A DNA stretch of 14,188 nucleotides, taken from JASFQI01 sp050115555 (GTDB lineage: Bacteria; Desulfobacterota; DSM-4660; Desulfatiglandales; HGW-15). The notes beneath the pieces were generated by a model. It searched no databases. It saw only the letters and a list, made by a program, of their open reading frames with translations, and was not told the origin of the DNA. Both the position numbers and the translations under genes were made by a program. The stretch is taken from positions 1-14,188 of the forward strand of contig JASFQI010000103.1 in NCBI GenBank assembly GCA_050115555.1, read 5' to 3'. Shown piece by piece: positions 6,648-13,772 of this stretch. The first letter of the stretch is position 1, and every line of letters starts with the position of its first letter.

Positions 6648-8072
6648 TCAAGCCTCTTTGGTTCCTGTTTTCCTCACCTCATCCGCGGAGATGTTGTGCT
6701 TCTTCATGAGGGTGTGGAAGTTGGGCCGCTTCATGCCTACACGTTCTGCGGCCCGGGTGATGTTGCCGTTGGCGGCCTTGAGGGCCTTCAGAGCAAAGGC
6801 CTTTTCGATGCGGCCGAAGTGCTCCTCTATAAAGGCCTTTTTTCGGGCCTTGAGCTCCGCCGCAGACTCGGGGACATCCTGATCCGCCAGGGTGCTCTTG
6901 GACTGTAAGTGATCGAGCAGGTAGGGAAGGTCCATGGTGCCGCCCTCGCTCATGATGACGAGGCGCTCCACTACGTTTTTCAATTGACGCACATTCCCGG
7001 GCCAATCATATGTGACCAGCGTTTCCAGGGCATCGTTGGAAAACCCCTCGATTCGCTTTCCGGTTTTGCGACAGAACTGGTGGAGGAAATGATAGGCCAG
7101 CTTCGGAATATCCCCCCTCCGGTCACGAAGCGGTGGAATGGACAGAGGAAACACGTTCAGCCGGTAGTAAAGATCCTCCCGAAACCCCCCATCGGCCACC
7201 ATGAGCTTGAGATCCCGGTTGGTGGCCGCAATGATTCTCGCAGACGTCTTGCGCGTCTTACTGGCTCCCACGGGTTTATACTCCTGCGTCTCCAGGACCC
7301 GCAGGAGCTTGCCCTGAATCTCCAGGCTCAAATTGGCCACTTCATCGATGAACAGGGTGCCTCGGTCCGCCACCTGAAACACGCCCGCCTTATCGGTCAC
7401 GGCTCCGGTGAACGCCCCCTTGGTGTGCCCGAAAAGCTCGCTTTCAAGAAGACTGGGGGACAAGGTGCTGCAATCCACGGCTACAAAAGGCTTGCCCGCC
7501 CTCTGGCTTCGTGCGTGAATCGCCCGGACAAAGAGCTCCTTTCCCGTACCGCTCTCCCCATAAAGCAGCACCGTGCTGTCCATAGGCGCGACCTTTTCGA
7601 TCTGATCAAAGATCCGCAGTATCTTTGGGTCCTCACCCACAATGTTGCTGAAGCTGAACTGGTCGTACAATTCCTTTCGAAGTGTGACGTTCTCATCCAC
7701 CAGGTGCTTTTTTTCCAGGGCCTTATTCACAGCCAGTGTGAGCTCGTCGTCCTCAAACGGCTTGGCCAGATAGTCGAATGCCCCCAGCTTCATGGCGTCC
7801 ACGGCGTTTTTGACCGTAGAGTATCCGGTCATCACGATGACATACGTGCGAGGATGCTCCTCTCGAACCTCGCGTAGGATATCGATCCCGTCGATATCCG
7901 GCAGCTTCATGTCCAGGAGGACCAGGTCGTACTCCCCTTCCAGGGCCGCATTCAATCCATTTCGACCCGTCATGCGAACATCGACGGAATACCCATGCTC
8001 CTTCAAGATCATCGAGCAGGCATCACAGATGACCTTCTCGTCGTCCACAACCAGTATGCAACCCGTTTCCAT
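6648..8072 (-). CDS. NtrC-family sigma-54-dependent response regulator
   Basis: The protein has 474 residues. The receiver domain (about 4-118) has D10/D11, phosphorylation site D54 (VLLDMKLPD), T82 and K104. The AAA+ domain (about 142-375) has Walker A GESGTGKE (172-179), the sigma-54 contact loop GAFTGA (219-224), Walker B LFIDEV (240-245) and RFINGER-type DLYYRLNVFPL-like sequence (300-310). The Fis-type helix-turn-helix is at 428-460 (NGNITRAAERVGMKRPNFHTLMKKHNIS region). It therefore activates sigma-54 RNA polymerase from upstream enhancer sites after phosphorylation. It lies 34 bases after the histidine kinase gene, in the same operon. Sigma-54 promoters facing both divergent operons are present at 9450-9465 and 9840-9855, so these are its likely targets. 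Confidence 0.97.
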   Translation of the reverse strand: METGCILVVDDEKVICDACSMILKEHGYSVDVRMTGRNGLNAALEGEYDLVLLDMKLPDIDGIDILREVREEHPRTYVIVMTGYSTVKNAVDAMKLGAFDYLAKPFEDDELTLAVNKALEKKHLVDENVTLRKELYDQFSFSNIVGEDPKILRIFDQIEKVAPMDSTVLLYGESGTGKELFVRAIHARSQRAGKPFVAVDCSTLSPSLLESELFGHTKGAFTGAVTDKAGVFQVADRGTLFIDEVANLSLEIQGKLLRVLETQEYKPVGASKTRKTSARIIAATNRDLKLMVADGGFREDLYYRLNVFPLSIPPLRDRRGDIPKLAYHFLHQFCRKTGKRIEGFSNDALETLVTYDWPGNVRQLKNVVERLVIMSEGGTMDLPYLLDHLQSKSTLADQDVPESAAELKARKKAFIEEHFGRIEKAFALKALKAANGNITRAAERVGMKRPNFHTLMKKHNISADEVRKTGTKEA

Positions 8073-8106
8073 GGTGGTTTCCCGATATGTGCGTTGCTCT
8101 TCTTCG

Positions 8107-9390
8107 TTAGGATGTCACGCGAACCGGAAAACTGGAAGTCTCACCGGTATCGCGTTGCTTCCCGCCCTTGGACTGCGATGCCTTGATGGTGGGAAGCATG
8201 ACAATGAATCGCGATCCCTTTCCCACCTCACTCACCACATCCATGTCCCCGTTGTGATTCCGAACGATCCCGTACGTCACGGAAAGCCCCAGACCTGTTC
8301 CCTGGGACTTTGTGGAGAAGAACGGTTCAAAAATCTTTCTCATGTGCTCCGGGGAGATGCCGCACCCGTTGTCCTCGATCTCCACCCAGGCGTTGTTTCG
8401 CTTTTGGTCCGTGCCGGATCGCACGCAGATGATCCCCCCGTTCGGTGTCGCATGAATCGCATTCATGAGGAGATTGACGAACACCTGCTCGATCTGGACC
8501 TCGTCGAGCAGGACGTCCTCCAGGCTTTCCGACAGTTGTTCTTCGAACTGGATGTGGTGAAGATGGAACTCGTTTTCCACGATACGCAGGGCCTTGCCCA
8601 GGACCTCGTTCAGGTCTGCAGGTCTTCGGTCCGGCGCCCGGTCGCGGGAAAACTCCAGGAGCTCCTCAATGATCTTCTTGCACCGCTTCGTCTCCCCGAT
8701 CACCACATCCAGACCCTCTCGAAGGGGGCCTTTCTCCGGCACCTTTTTTCTCATGCTGGAGCTGTAAAGAAGAATCCCCGCCAGGGGGTTGTTGATCTCG
8801 TGTGCGATGCCGGCCGCCATGCGACCCAGGGCCGAGAGCTTGTCCGTGCGGACGATCAAATGATCCAGCTCGGCCTGCTTGGTTTCAATCCGCTGGGCCG
8901 TATTCAACGCGCACGCGCATTGCTGAGAAAGCGCCACCATGAAATCCAGCTCGTCCTCATCGAACTCCCGTTCCTCGCCCAGGTAGATCCGAATGATGCC
9001 CAGGATGTCGTACTTGAGGGCCAGCGGCACGTCGAGCATCATCCGTACCCCCTCGTCCCATTTCTCCTGAGGGACCTCTACTCGGGGGGCGTTCCATAGA
9101 TCCCGGATCACGAGGACCTTGCGGTTCAGAATCGCGTCGGTGAGCACCGAACGGCTGGAAACGGGGCGTTTGTGCATGTACTTCTCGCCCAGACCGCAAG
9201 CCGCAGCCACCTTGAACTCCTGGGTCTCGGGATCGCGAAGCCGCAGCAACGCCCCCTTGGCCTGCATCAGTTCACTCGCCTTGGTCACGGCAAGCTGCAT
9301 GACCTCCTGGGTCCGGGTGCTCGAGTGGAGCTGCGTGCTGATTTCCCAGAATGTGCGGTAAAAATCCTCGATCTTCTTTTTCGATCCCAT
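8107..9390 (-). CDS. Soluble GAF-domain sensor histidine kinase
   Basis: The protein has 427 residues. A GAF sensor domain covers about 25-165. The HisKA segment has LGRMAAGIAHEINNP with phosphoacceptor H197. The HATPase domain shows the N box NLLMNAIHATPNG (N306), the G1 box DNGCGI (from D340) and the G2 box GTGLGL (364-369). No transmembrane segment or signal peptide is seen, so it senses a cytoplasmic signal; the GAF domain has several cysteines (C65, C158, C160), but a ligand cannot be assigned. I chose the ATG at 9388-9390 because GAGGAA sits four bases upstream of it; ATG 9400-9402 would add four residues and has no such site. It is first in an operon with the NtrC-type regulator, its evident partner. 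Confidence 0.94.
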   Translation of the reverse strand: MGSKKKIEDFYRTFWEISTQLHSSTRTQEVMQLAVTKASELMQAKGALLRLRDPETQEFKVAAACGLGEKYMHKRPVSSRSVLTDAILNRKVLVIRDLWNAPRVEVPQEKWDEGVRMMLDVPLALKYDILGIIRIYLGEEREFDEDELDFMVALSQQCACALNTAQRIETKQAELDHLIVRTDKLSALGRMAAGIAHEINNPLAGILLYSSSMRKKVPEKGPLREGLDVVIGETKRCKKIIEELLEFSRDRAPDRRPADLNEVLGKALRIVENEFHLHHIQFEEQLSESLEDVLLDEVQIEQVFVNLLMNAIHATPNGGIICVRSGTDQKRNNAWVEIEDNGCGISPEHMRKIFEPFFSTKSQGTGLGLSVTYGIVRNHNGDMDVVSEVGKGSRFIVMLPTIKASQSKGGKQRDTGETSSFPVRVTS

Positions 9391-9449
9391 GGCGTTCCTC
9401 ATGGCATGCGTTCGAAACCGTGCCCCACCGGCGTTTCACTGCGTGACTC

Positions 9450-9465
9450 TGCAAACTGTGTGCCG
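9450..9465 (-). promoter_or_regulatory. Sigma-54 promoter of the HK-NtrC operon
   Basis: Read on the minus strand, the site is CGGCACACAGTTTGCA. Against TGGCACG-N4-TTGCA it matches ten of twelve positions. The invariant GG and GC are ten bases apart, as required. Transcription would start near 9440, about 50 bases before the kinase start codon. This implies that the NtrC-type regulator activates its own operon. Confidence 0.65.
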
Positions 9466-9613
9466 GTATCCCGAAACCGGAAATCGACGAACCGATCCGG
9501 AGCCGATCTCCCCTGGAACGGGCAATCCCGCGTGCATGGTGAATCTTCAGCGCCTAAGCGGAAACCTGTTCGAGCCGCTTTGAGGGCCTGTCTTCCACCC
9601 GCATGCATTGGAA

Positions 9614-9631
9614 CGTATGTTTGCCTATACG
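9614..9631. promoter_or_regulatory. Candidate enhancer dyad 1 for the NtrC-type regulator
   Basis: CGTAT at 9614-9618 and ATACG at 9627-9631 form a perfect dyad with an eight-base spacer. It lies about 150 bases upstream of the minus-strand sigma-54 promoter and about 210 bases upstream of the plus-strand one, a normal enhancer range for both. Binding by the neighbouring regulator is inferred. Confidence 0.5.
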
Positions 9632-9711
9632 ACTACCCTTTTACGTATATTAAAATATTTCACGAAAACTCCCTGCAAATTCAGATGAAATGGATTTATG
9701 CCCCTTCGAGC

Positions 9712-9729
9712 CGTATATGTCAACATACA
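9712..9729. promoter_or_regulatory. Candidate enhancer dyad 2 for the NtrC-type regulator
   Basis: CGTAT at 9712-9716 and ATACA at 9725-9729 repeat the CGTAT-N8-ATAC design of dyad 1 with one mismatch. The inner sequence TATGT-CA-ACATA is itself a perfect palindrome (9716-9727). It is about 110 bases upstream of the plus-strand sigma-54 promoter. The two dyads begin 98 bases apart. Confidence 0.5.
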
Positions 9730-9839
9730 TTCCGTTCGCGAGCCCCTCTTCTTTCCCCAAACCGGCACCATGCCACATCTCATGGATAATACGAGCTTTT
9801 CTCTATCTTTTCGGTTGAATTGGAAGTGGAAGGATTTCC

Positions 9840-9855
9840 TGGCACGCCGGTTGCT
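9840..9855 (+). promoter_or_regulatory. Sigma-54 promoter of the response regulator-hdrA-mvhD operon
   Basis: TGGCACGCCGGTTGCT is a full match to the consensus TGGCACG-N4-TTGCW, with GG at 9841-9842 and GC at 9853-9854. Transcription would begin near 9866, about 80 bases before the first gene. The adjacent sigma-54 activator is the natural candidate to drive it. Confidence 0.88.
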
Positions 9856-9946
9856 CTTGCAGAGGAACAACGATCAGTCGGCGCCTTGAACCGCGGGGCA
9901 CCGACCTGCAAAACGGATCAAACCATCAGATGGGAGGAACATCACC

Positions 9947-10630
9947 ATGGAAATGCAACCGATCGCGGAAGGAAATGCGGCTGTCGATCTCTCGCACATC
10001 CTGATCGTAGAGGATGAACCCAGCGTGGCCAAGGGCCTTCAGCTCGTGCTGGACGACGAGGGTTATCAGGTGGATTGGGCGGCGAACGGAAACGACGCCC
10101 TCGAAAAGTTCAAGGGCAACGGATTCAACCTGGTCGTGGCCGACCTCAGGCTTCCGGACATGAACGGGATGGAAGTGATCCGCGAGATCAAATCCGAGCG
10201 CCCGGAAACCGAAGTGGTGGTCATTACCGGATACCCCTCCGTGGAGACCGCTGTGGCCTCTGCAAAAATGGGTGTCCGGGACTACCTGAAAAAGCCCTTT
10301 ACCGACGATGAGTTCAAGGCGGCTGTGCAGAGCGCCCTTCAAGTCCGCCCCGATCCGGCGGAAGAGCAGTTTCTCACGAGCACGGAGGAAGGACGCCTCA
10401 TCCAGAAACGCGAGGTGCTCCGTGTCCTGAACCGCACGAGTGAGGATCGGGCGTTCTGGCGGGAGTTGATGGAAAACGGCTCCCAGGCACTCGACGGCTA
10501 TCAGATTTCCCTCGAGGGCAAGGCGGCCATCAGCTCGGGGGACCTGCGCTGGATCAATGAAAACATCGGGGAGCTCACTCAGAAGCAGCTGCGATTCGTG
10601 CTGAAACGGATGGAGCGCGAGGCCTGGTAA
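9947..10630 (+). CDS. Response regulator with LigA-like helical C-terminal domain, no DNA-binding domain
   Basis: The protein has 227 residues. A receiver domain spans about 17-132, with E22/D23, phosphoacceptor D66 (VVADLRLPD), T94 and K116. The remaining ~90 residues are helical and show no helix-turn-helix. Their pattern (AFWRELMENGSQALDGYQ, then KAAISSGDLRWI, then LTQKQLRFV) resembles the small LigA-type domain of extradiol dioxygenase subunits; this similarity is from memory of the pattern. It is therefore likely to act through protein contact rather than by binding DNA. ATG 9947 has GGGAGG nine bases upstream. It is the first gene after the sigma-54 promoter, 67 bases before hdrA, so it may modulate the HdrA/MvhD complex or the phosphorelay of the nearby kinase. 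Confidence 0.88.
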   Translation: MEMQPIAEGNAAVDLSHILIVEDEPSVAKGLQLVLDDEGYQVDWAANGNDALEKFKGNGFNLVVADLRLPDMNGMEVIREIKSERPETEVVVITGYPSVETAVASAKMGVRDYLKKPFTDDEFKAAVQSALQVRPDPAEEQFLTSTEEGRLIQKREVLRVLNRTSEDRAFWRELMENGSQALDGYQISLEGKAAISSGDLRWINENIGELTQKQLRFVLKRMEREAW

Positions 10631-10697
10631 ACGAGGGAGATAAAAATTCAACGGTCCCCGTTCTTCGGTGACCTCGAAAAACGATTGGAGCGACCCC

Positions 10698-13600
10698 ATG
10701 AGCAATTCCCCGAGCAAACTAAACCGAAACGGCTCCGTGCTGGTCGCCGGAGGCGGTATCGCCGGCATGCAGGCGGCGCTGGACATGGCCAATGCGGGCT
10801 ATTTCGTGTATCTGGTGGAGAAATCCCCGGCCATCGGCGGTGCCATGGCGCAACTGGATAAGACGTTTCCCACAAACGACTGCTCCATGTGAATCCTCGC
10901 ACCGAAACTGGTCGAGGTCGGCCGGCACGTCAATATCGAACTGATCACCCTGGCGGAGGTGGCAGGCATCTCCGGAACCGAAGGCGACTTCACCGTCCGC
11001 ATTCGACAGCAACCCCGCTACGTGGACATGGAGAAATGCATTGCCTGCGGCATGTGTGCGGAAAAATGCCCCAAACGCGTGCCCGACCTTTACAACGAGG
11101 GGCTGGCCAAGCGCAAAGCCATCTACGTCCCTTATTCCCAGGCGGTCCCCCTCAAGTACGCCATTGACCCGAATTACTGCATCTACCTGACCAAGGGCAA
11201 ATGCCGCGCGTGTGAAAAGTTCTGCCCTGCGGGTGCCATCAACTTCGAGGACCGGGAAAAGGAGTTCGACCTCCAGATAGGCTCCCTGATCCTGGCACCC
11301 GGCTTTGTTCCCTACGATCCGTCGAAAACCGATCTCTTCGGGTACAACCGGCTGCCGGACGTGGTGACCTCTCTTGAGTTCGAGCGCATTCTTTCGGCCA
11401 CGGGGCCCTTTCAGGGGCATTTGACAAGGCCTTCGGATCCCAAGGGTCACACGCCTCCGACGAAAATCGCCTGGCTTCAGTGCGTGGGCTCGCGCGATCC
11501 GAACGGGAGCGGGAATGCCTACTGCTCCTCGGTCTGCTGCATGTATGCGGTGAAACAGGCCGTCATGGCCAAGGACCACAGCACCGGCCCTCTGGACTGC
11601 GCCATCTTCTACATGGACATGCGCACCCAGGGGAAGGACTTTGACCGGTACTGCGAAAAGGCCAAGGAAAACGGGGTGCGGTTCATCCGCAACCGCATGC
11701 ACACGGTGGAAGGGGTTCAAGGATCGAACGATCTTCGACTCCGATACGTGGACGAAGACGGAACCCCCATGGACGAGACCTTCGACCTGGTCGTCCTCTC
11801 CACGGGACTGGAGATCGCAGCGGACGTCAAGGAGCTTGCCTGCACCCTCGGGGTAACCCTGGACGACAACGGTTTCACCCAAAGCCGGGGGTTCCTGCCG
11901 GTGAGCACATCCGTTCCGGGAATCTATGCGTGCGGGGCGTTTTCCGGCCCCAAGGACATTCCTCAATCCGTCATGGAAGCCAGTGCAGCGGCCTGTGCCG
12001 CCACGGAAAACCTTGCCGAGGTCCGGCACACCTGCACACGGTCCGTTGAGAAGATCGAGGAGCGGGACGTGACCCGGGAGGCCCCGAGAATCGGCGTCTT
12101 CGTCTGCAACTGCGGGATCAACATCGGCGGCGTGGTCCGTGTGCCCGAGGTGGCGGACTACGCGCGAACCCTGCCGCACGTCACCTACGCGGAGGAGAAC
12201 CTCTTTACCTGCTCCCAGGACACCCAGGACAAAATGGCGGAGGTCATTCGAACCCAGCATCTGAACCGGGTGGTGGTCGCTGCCTGCACACCGCGTACGC
12301 ATGAAGCCCTGTTCCAGGAGACCCTGATCCGTGCCGGCCTGAACAAGTACCTCGTGGAAATGGCCAATATTCGGAATCACGACTCCTGGGTCCATGGAGA
12401 CGATCCGGACGCCGCCACGGAAAAGGCCAAGGACCTGGTGCGCATGGCCGTCTCCAAGGCAGCCCTTCTCGACCCCCTCCAGGAAACGGATCTCTCCGTA
12501 CAGCAGGCCGCTCTCGTGGTAGGAGGCGGGGCCGCCGGCCTGACCGCTTCCCTGGCCCTGGCCGAGCAGGGATACCCCGTGCACCTCGTGGAGCGATCGG
12601 ATCGACTGGGCGGTCATGCCCTTCGCCTCTACCGGACCTATGACGGGGGCGATGTCCCATCCTATCTGGCCGGCTTGATCGATCGGGTCACGTCCCACGA
12701 GAATATTACCGTTCACAAGGAAGCCACCATTCAAAGCGCCGAGGGGTTCGTGGGGAATTTCCGAACCGAGCTGGAAGAAGGCGGCGAACGGACCTTCTTG
12801 GACCACGGCGTGGTCCTCCTGGCCGCGGGTGCGGAGGAGCTTCGACCCGATGCCTATCTTTACGGAAAGCACCCCGATGTGCTGACGAACACCGAGCTCG
12901 ACGGGCTCTTCCTGAAAGACGCCCCGCGTCTCGACGCGGTGAAGAGAGCCGTTTTCATCCAGTGCGTGGGATCCCGCAACGCGGACCGTCCTTACTGCTC
13001 CAAGGTCTGCTGTACCCACACGCTGAGAAACGCCGTGGAACTAAAGCGGCGGGACCCGGATACCACGGTCTGCGTGTTCTATCGGGACATCCGCGCGTAC
13101 GGCAAGCGCGAGCGCCTCTACCAGGAGGCCCGGGCCCTGGGCGTGCTGTTCTTCCCGTACTCTTCCGAGGAGTCCCCCGAGGTGACCGAAGGGGAACAGG
13201 GCCTCCGCATCACCTTCCGCGACGCCGTGCTGGATCGGCGAATCGGTATGCAAGCGGACCTCCTCATCCTGGCCTCGGCCGTGACAGCCCGGGAAAATGG
13301 GGATCTGGCGAGGTTCTTCAAGGTCCCTGTAGATGCAGACGGCTGGCTCCTGGAGGCCCATCAGAAGCTTCGACCCGTGGACTTTGCCAGTGACGGCGTC
13401 TTTCTCTGCGGCATGGCCCACTATCCCAAACCCCTGGACGAGAGCGTGGCCCAGGCCCAGGCCGCAGCGGCCCGGGCCCTGACCTTTCTTTCCAGAGACC
13501 AGATCACCCTGAGCGGCGTGGTGTCGTATATCGACCCGGAGCTCTGCTCGGCATGCGGTGGTTGCATCGACGTCTGCCCGTACGGGGCCATCACCCTGGA

Positions 13601-13748
13601 CGAGGCGGAAAGCACGGCTGTGGTGAACCCGGCCCTGTGCAAGGGTTGCGGCGCCTGCGCAGCCGCGTGCCCCTCGGAAGCGCCGATTCTCAAAGGCTTT
13701 CACAATCACCAGCTCTATGCCCAAATCAAAAGTGCGCTGACCGCCTGA
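10698..13748 (+). CDS. hdrA: HdrA, double-module selenocysteine-containing flavoprotein
   Basis: The protein has 1016 residues when TGA 10890-10892 is read as selenocysteine (U65). HdrA is the FAD and iron-sulfur subunit of heterodisulfide reductase-like complexes, where it can bifurcate electrons in the cytoplasm. Module 1 has FAD motif GGGIAG (18-23), DCSMU followed by ILAPK, [4Fe-4S] ligands C114/117/120/124 and C161/169/172/176, and CVGSR...YCSSVCC (from C262). Module 2 begins with RIGVFVCNCGINIGG (about 464), the usual HdrA N-terminal motif, then FAD motif GGGAAG (about 609) and CVGSR...YCSKVCC (from C756). A C-terminal ferredoxin has C950/953/956/960 and C981/984/987/991. Module 2 has no Cys or Sec at the position matching U65. 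ATG 10698 has GGAG seven bases upstream. mvhD follows after 24 bases, its usual partner. Confidence 0.95.
10890..10892 (+). other. In-frame TGA read as selenocysteine (HdrA U65)
   Basis: The frame is open from 10698 to 13748 apart from this codon. HdrA proteins have a conserved cysteine in the motif PTNDCSxC(I/L)LAPK, and here TGA replaces the second Cys of that motif. The sequence on both sides (AQLDKTFPTNDCSM and ILAPKLVEVGRHVNIEL) is canonical HdrA. Selenocysteine at this place is known from methanogen HdrA. Confidence 0.93.
10908..10925 (+). promoter_or_regulatory. SECIS-like hairpin of hdrA
   Basis: CTGGTC (10908-10913) can pair with GGCCGG (10920-10925), with two G-U pairs, around the loop GAGGTC. 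The loop starts 22 bases from the A of the TGA and contains GGU, much like the loop of the Escherichia coli fdhF SECIS. A competing hairpin, CCTCG (10895-10899) with CGAGG (10913-10917), is also possible. Confidence 0.6.
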
Positions 13749-13772
13749 CGAGCGGGCGCGAAGGAGTGTCTC

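Larger units (their letters stand above)
9391..9946. other. Divergent regulatory region between the two-component and hdrA operons
   Basis: This 556-base stretch has no convincing gene. Its ends hold oppositely facing sigma-54 promoters (9450-9465 minus, 9840-9855 plus). An AT-rich centre (about 9610-9730) carries two dyads of the same design and one further half-site, CGTATAT at 9644-9650. The AT-rich part also contains the short palindrome ATATT-AA-AATAT (9647-9658). Small open frames in it lack ribosome sites and family-like sequence. Confidence 0.7.

Noticed and set aside
6909..9099. Long plus-strand frames (6909-7877 and 7792-9099) opposite the NtrC-type regulator and kinase
   Set aside because: Both lie antisense to genes with full sets of catalytic motifs and show no recognisable domains.
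10650..10662. Small palindrome AACGG-TCC-CCGTT between the response regulator and hdrA
   Set aside because: It has only five base pairs with a three-base loop, no T tract and no partner site, so neither a terminator nor an operator can be supported.
10890..10892. hdrA TGA as a frameshift or a genuine pseudogene stop
   Set aside because: The frame is unbroken on both sides, the codon replaces a family cysteine, and the neighbouring mvhD shows the same pattern; recoding explains both better.
10719..13019. Open frame of 766 codons on the minus strand opposite hdrA
   Set aside because: It is antisense to clear HdrA motifs, has no family-like sequence, and arises from the GC-rich codon pattern of the real gene. 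The same holds for the frame at 13041-14084.
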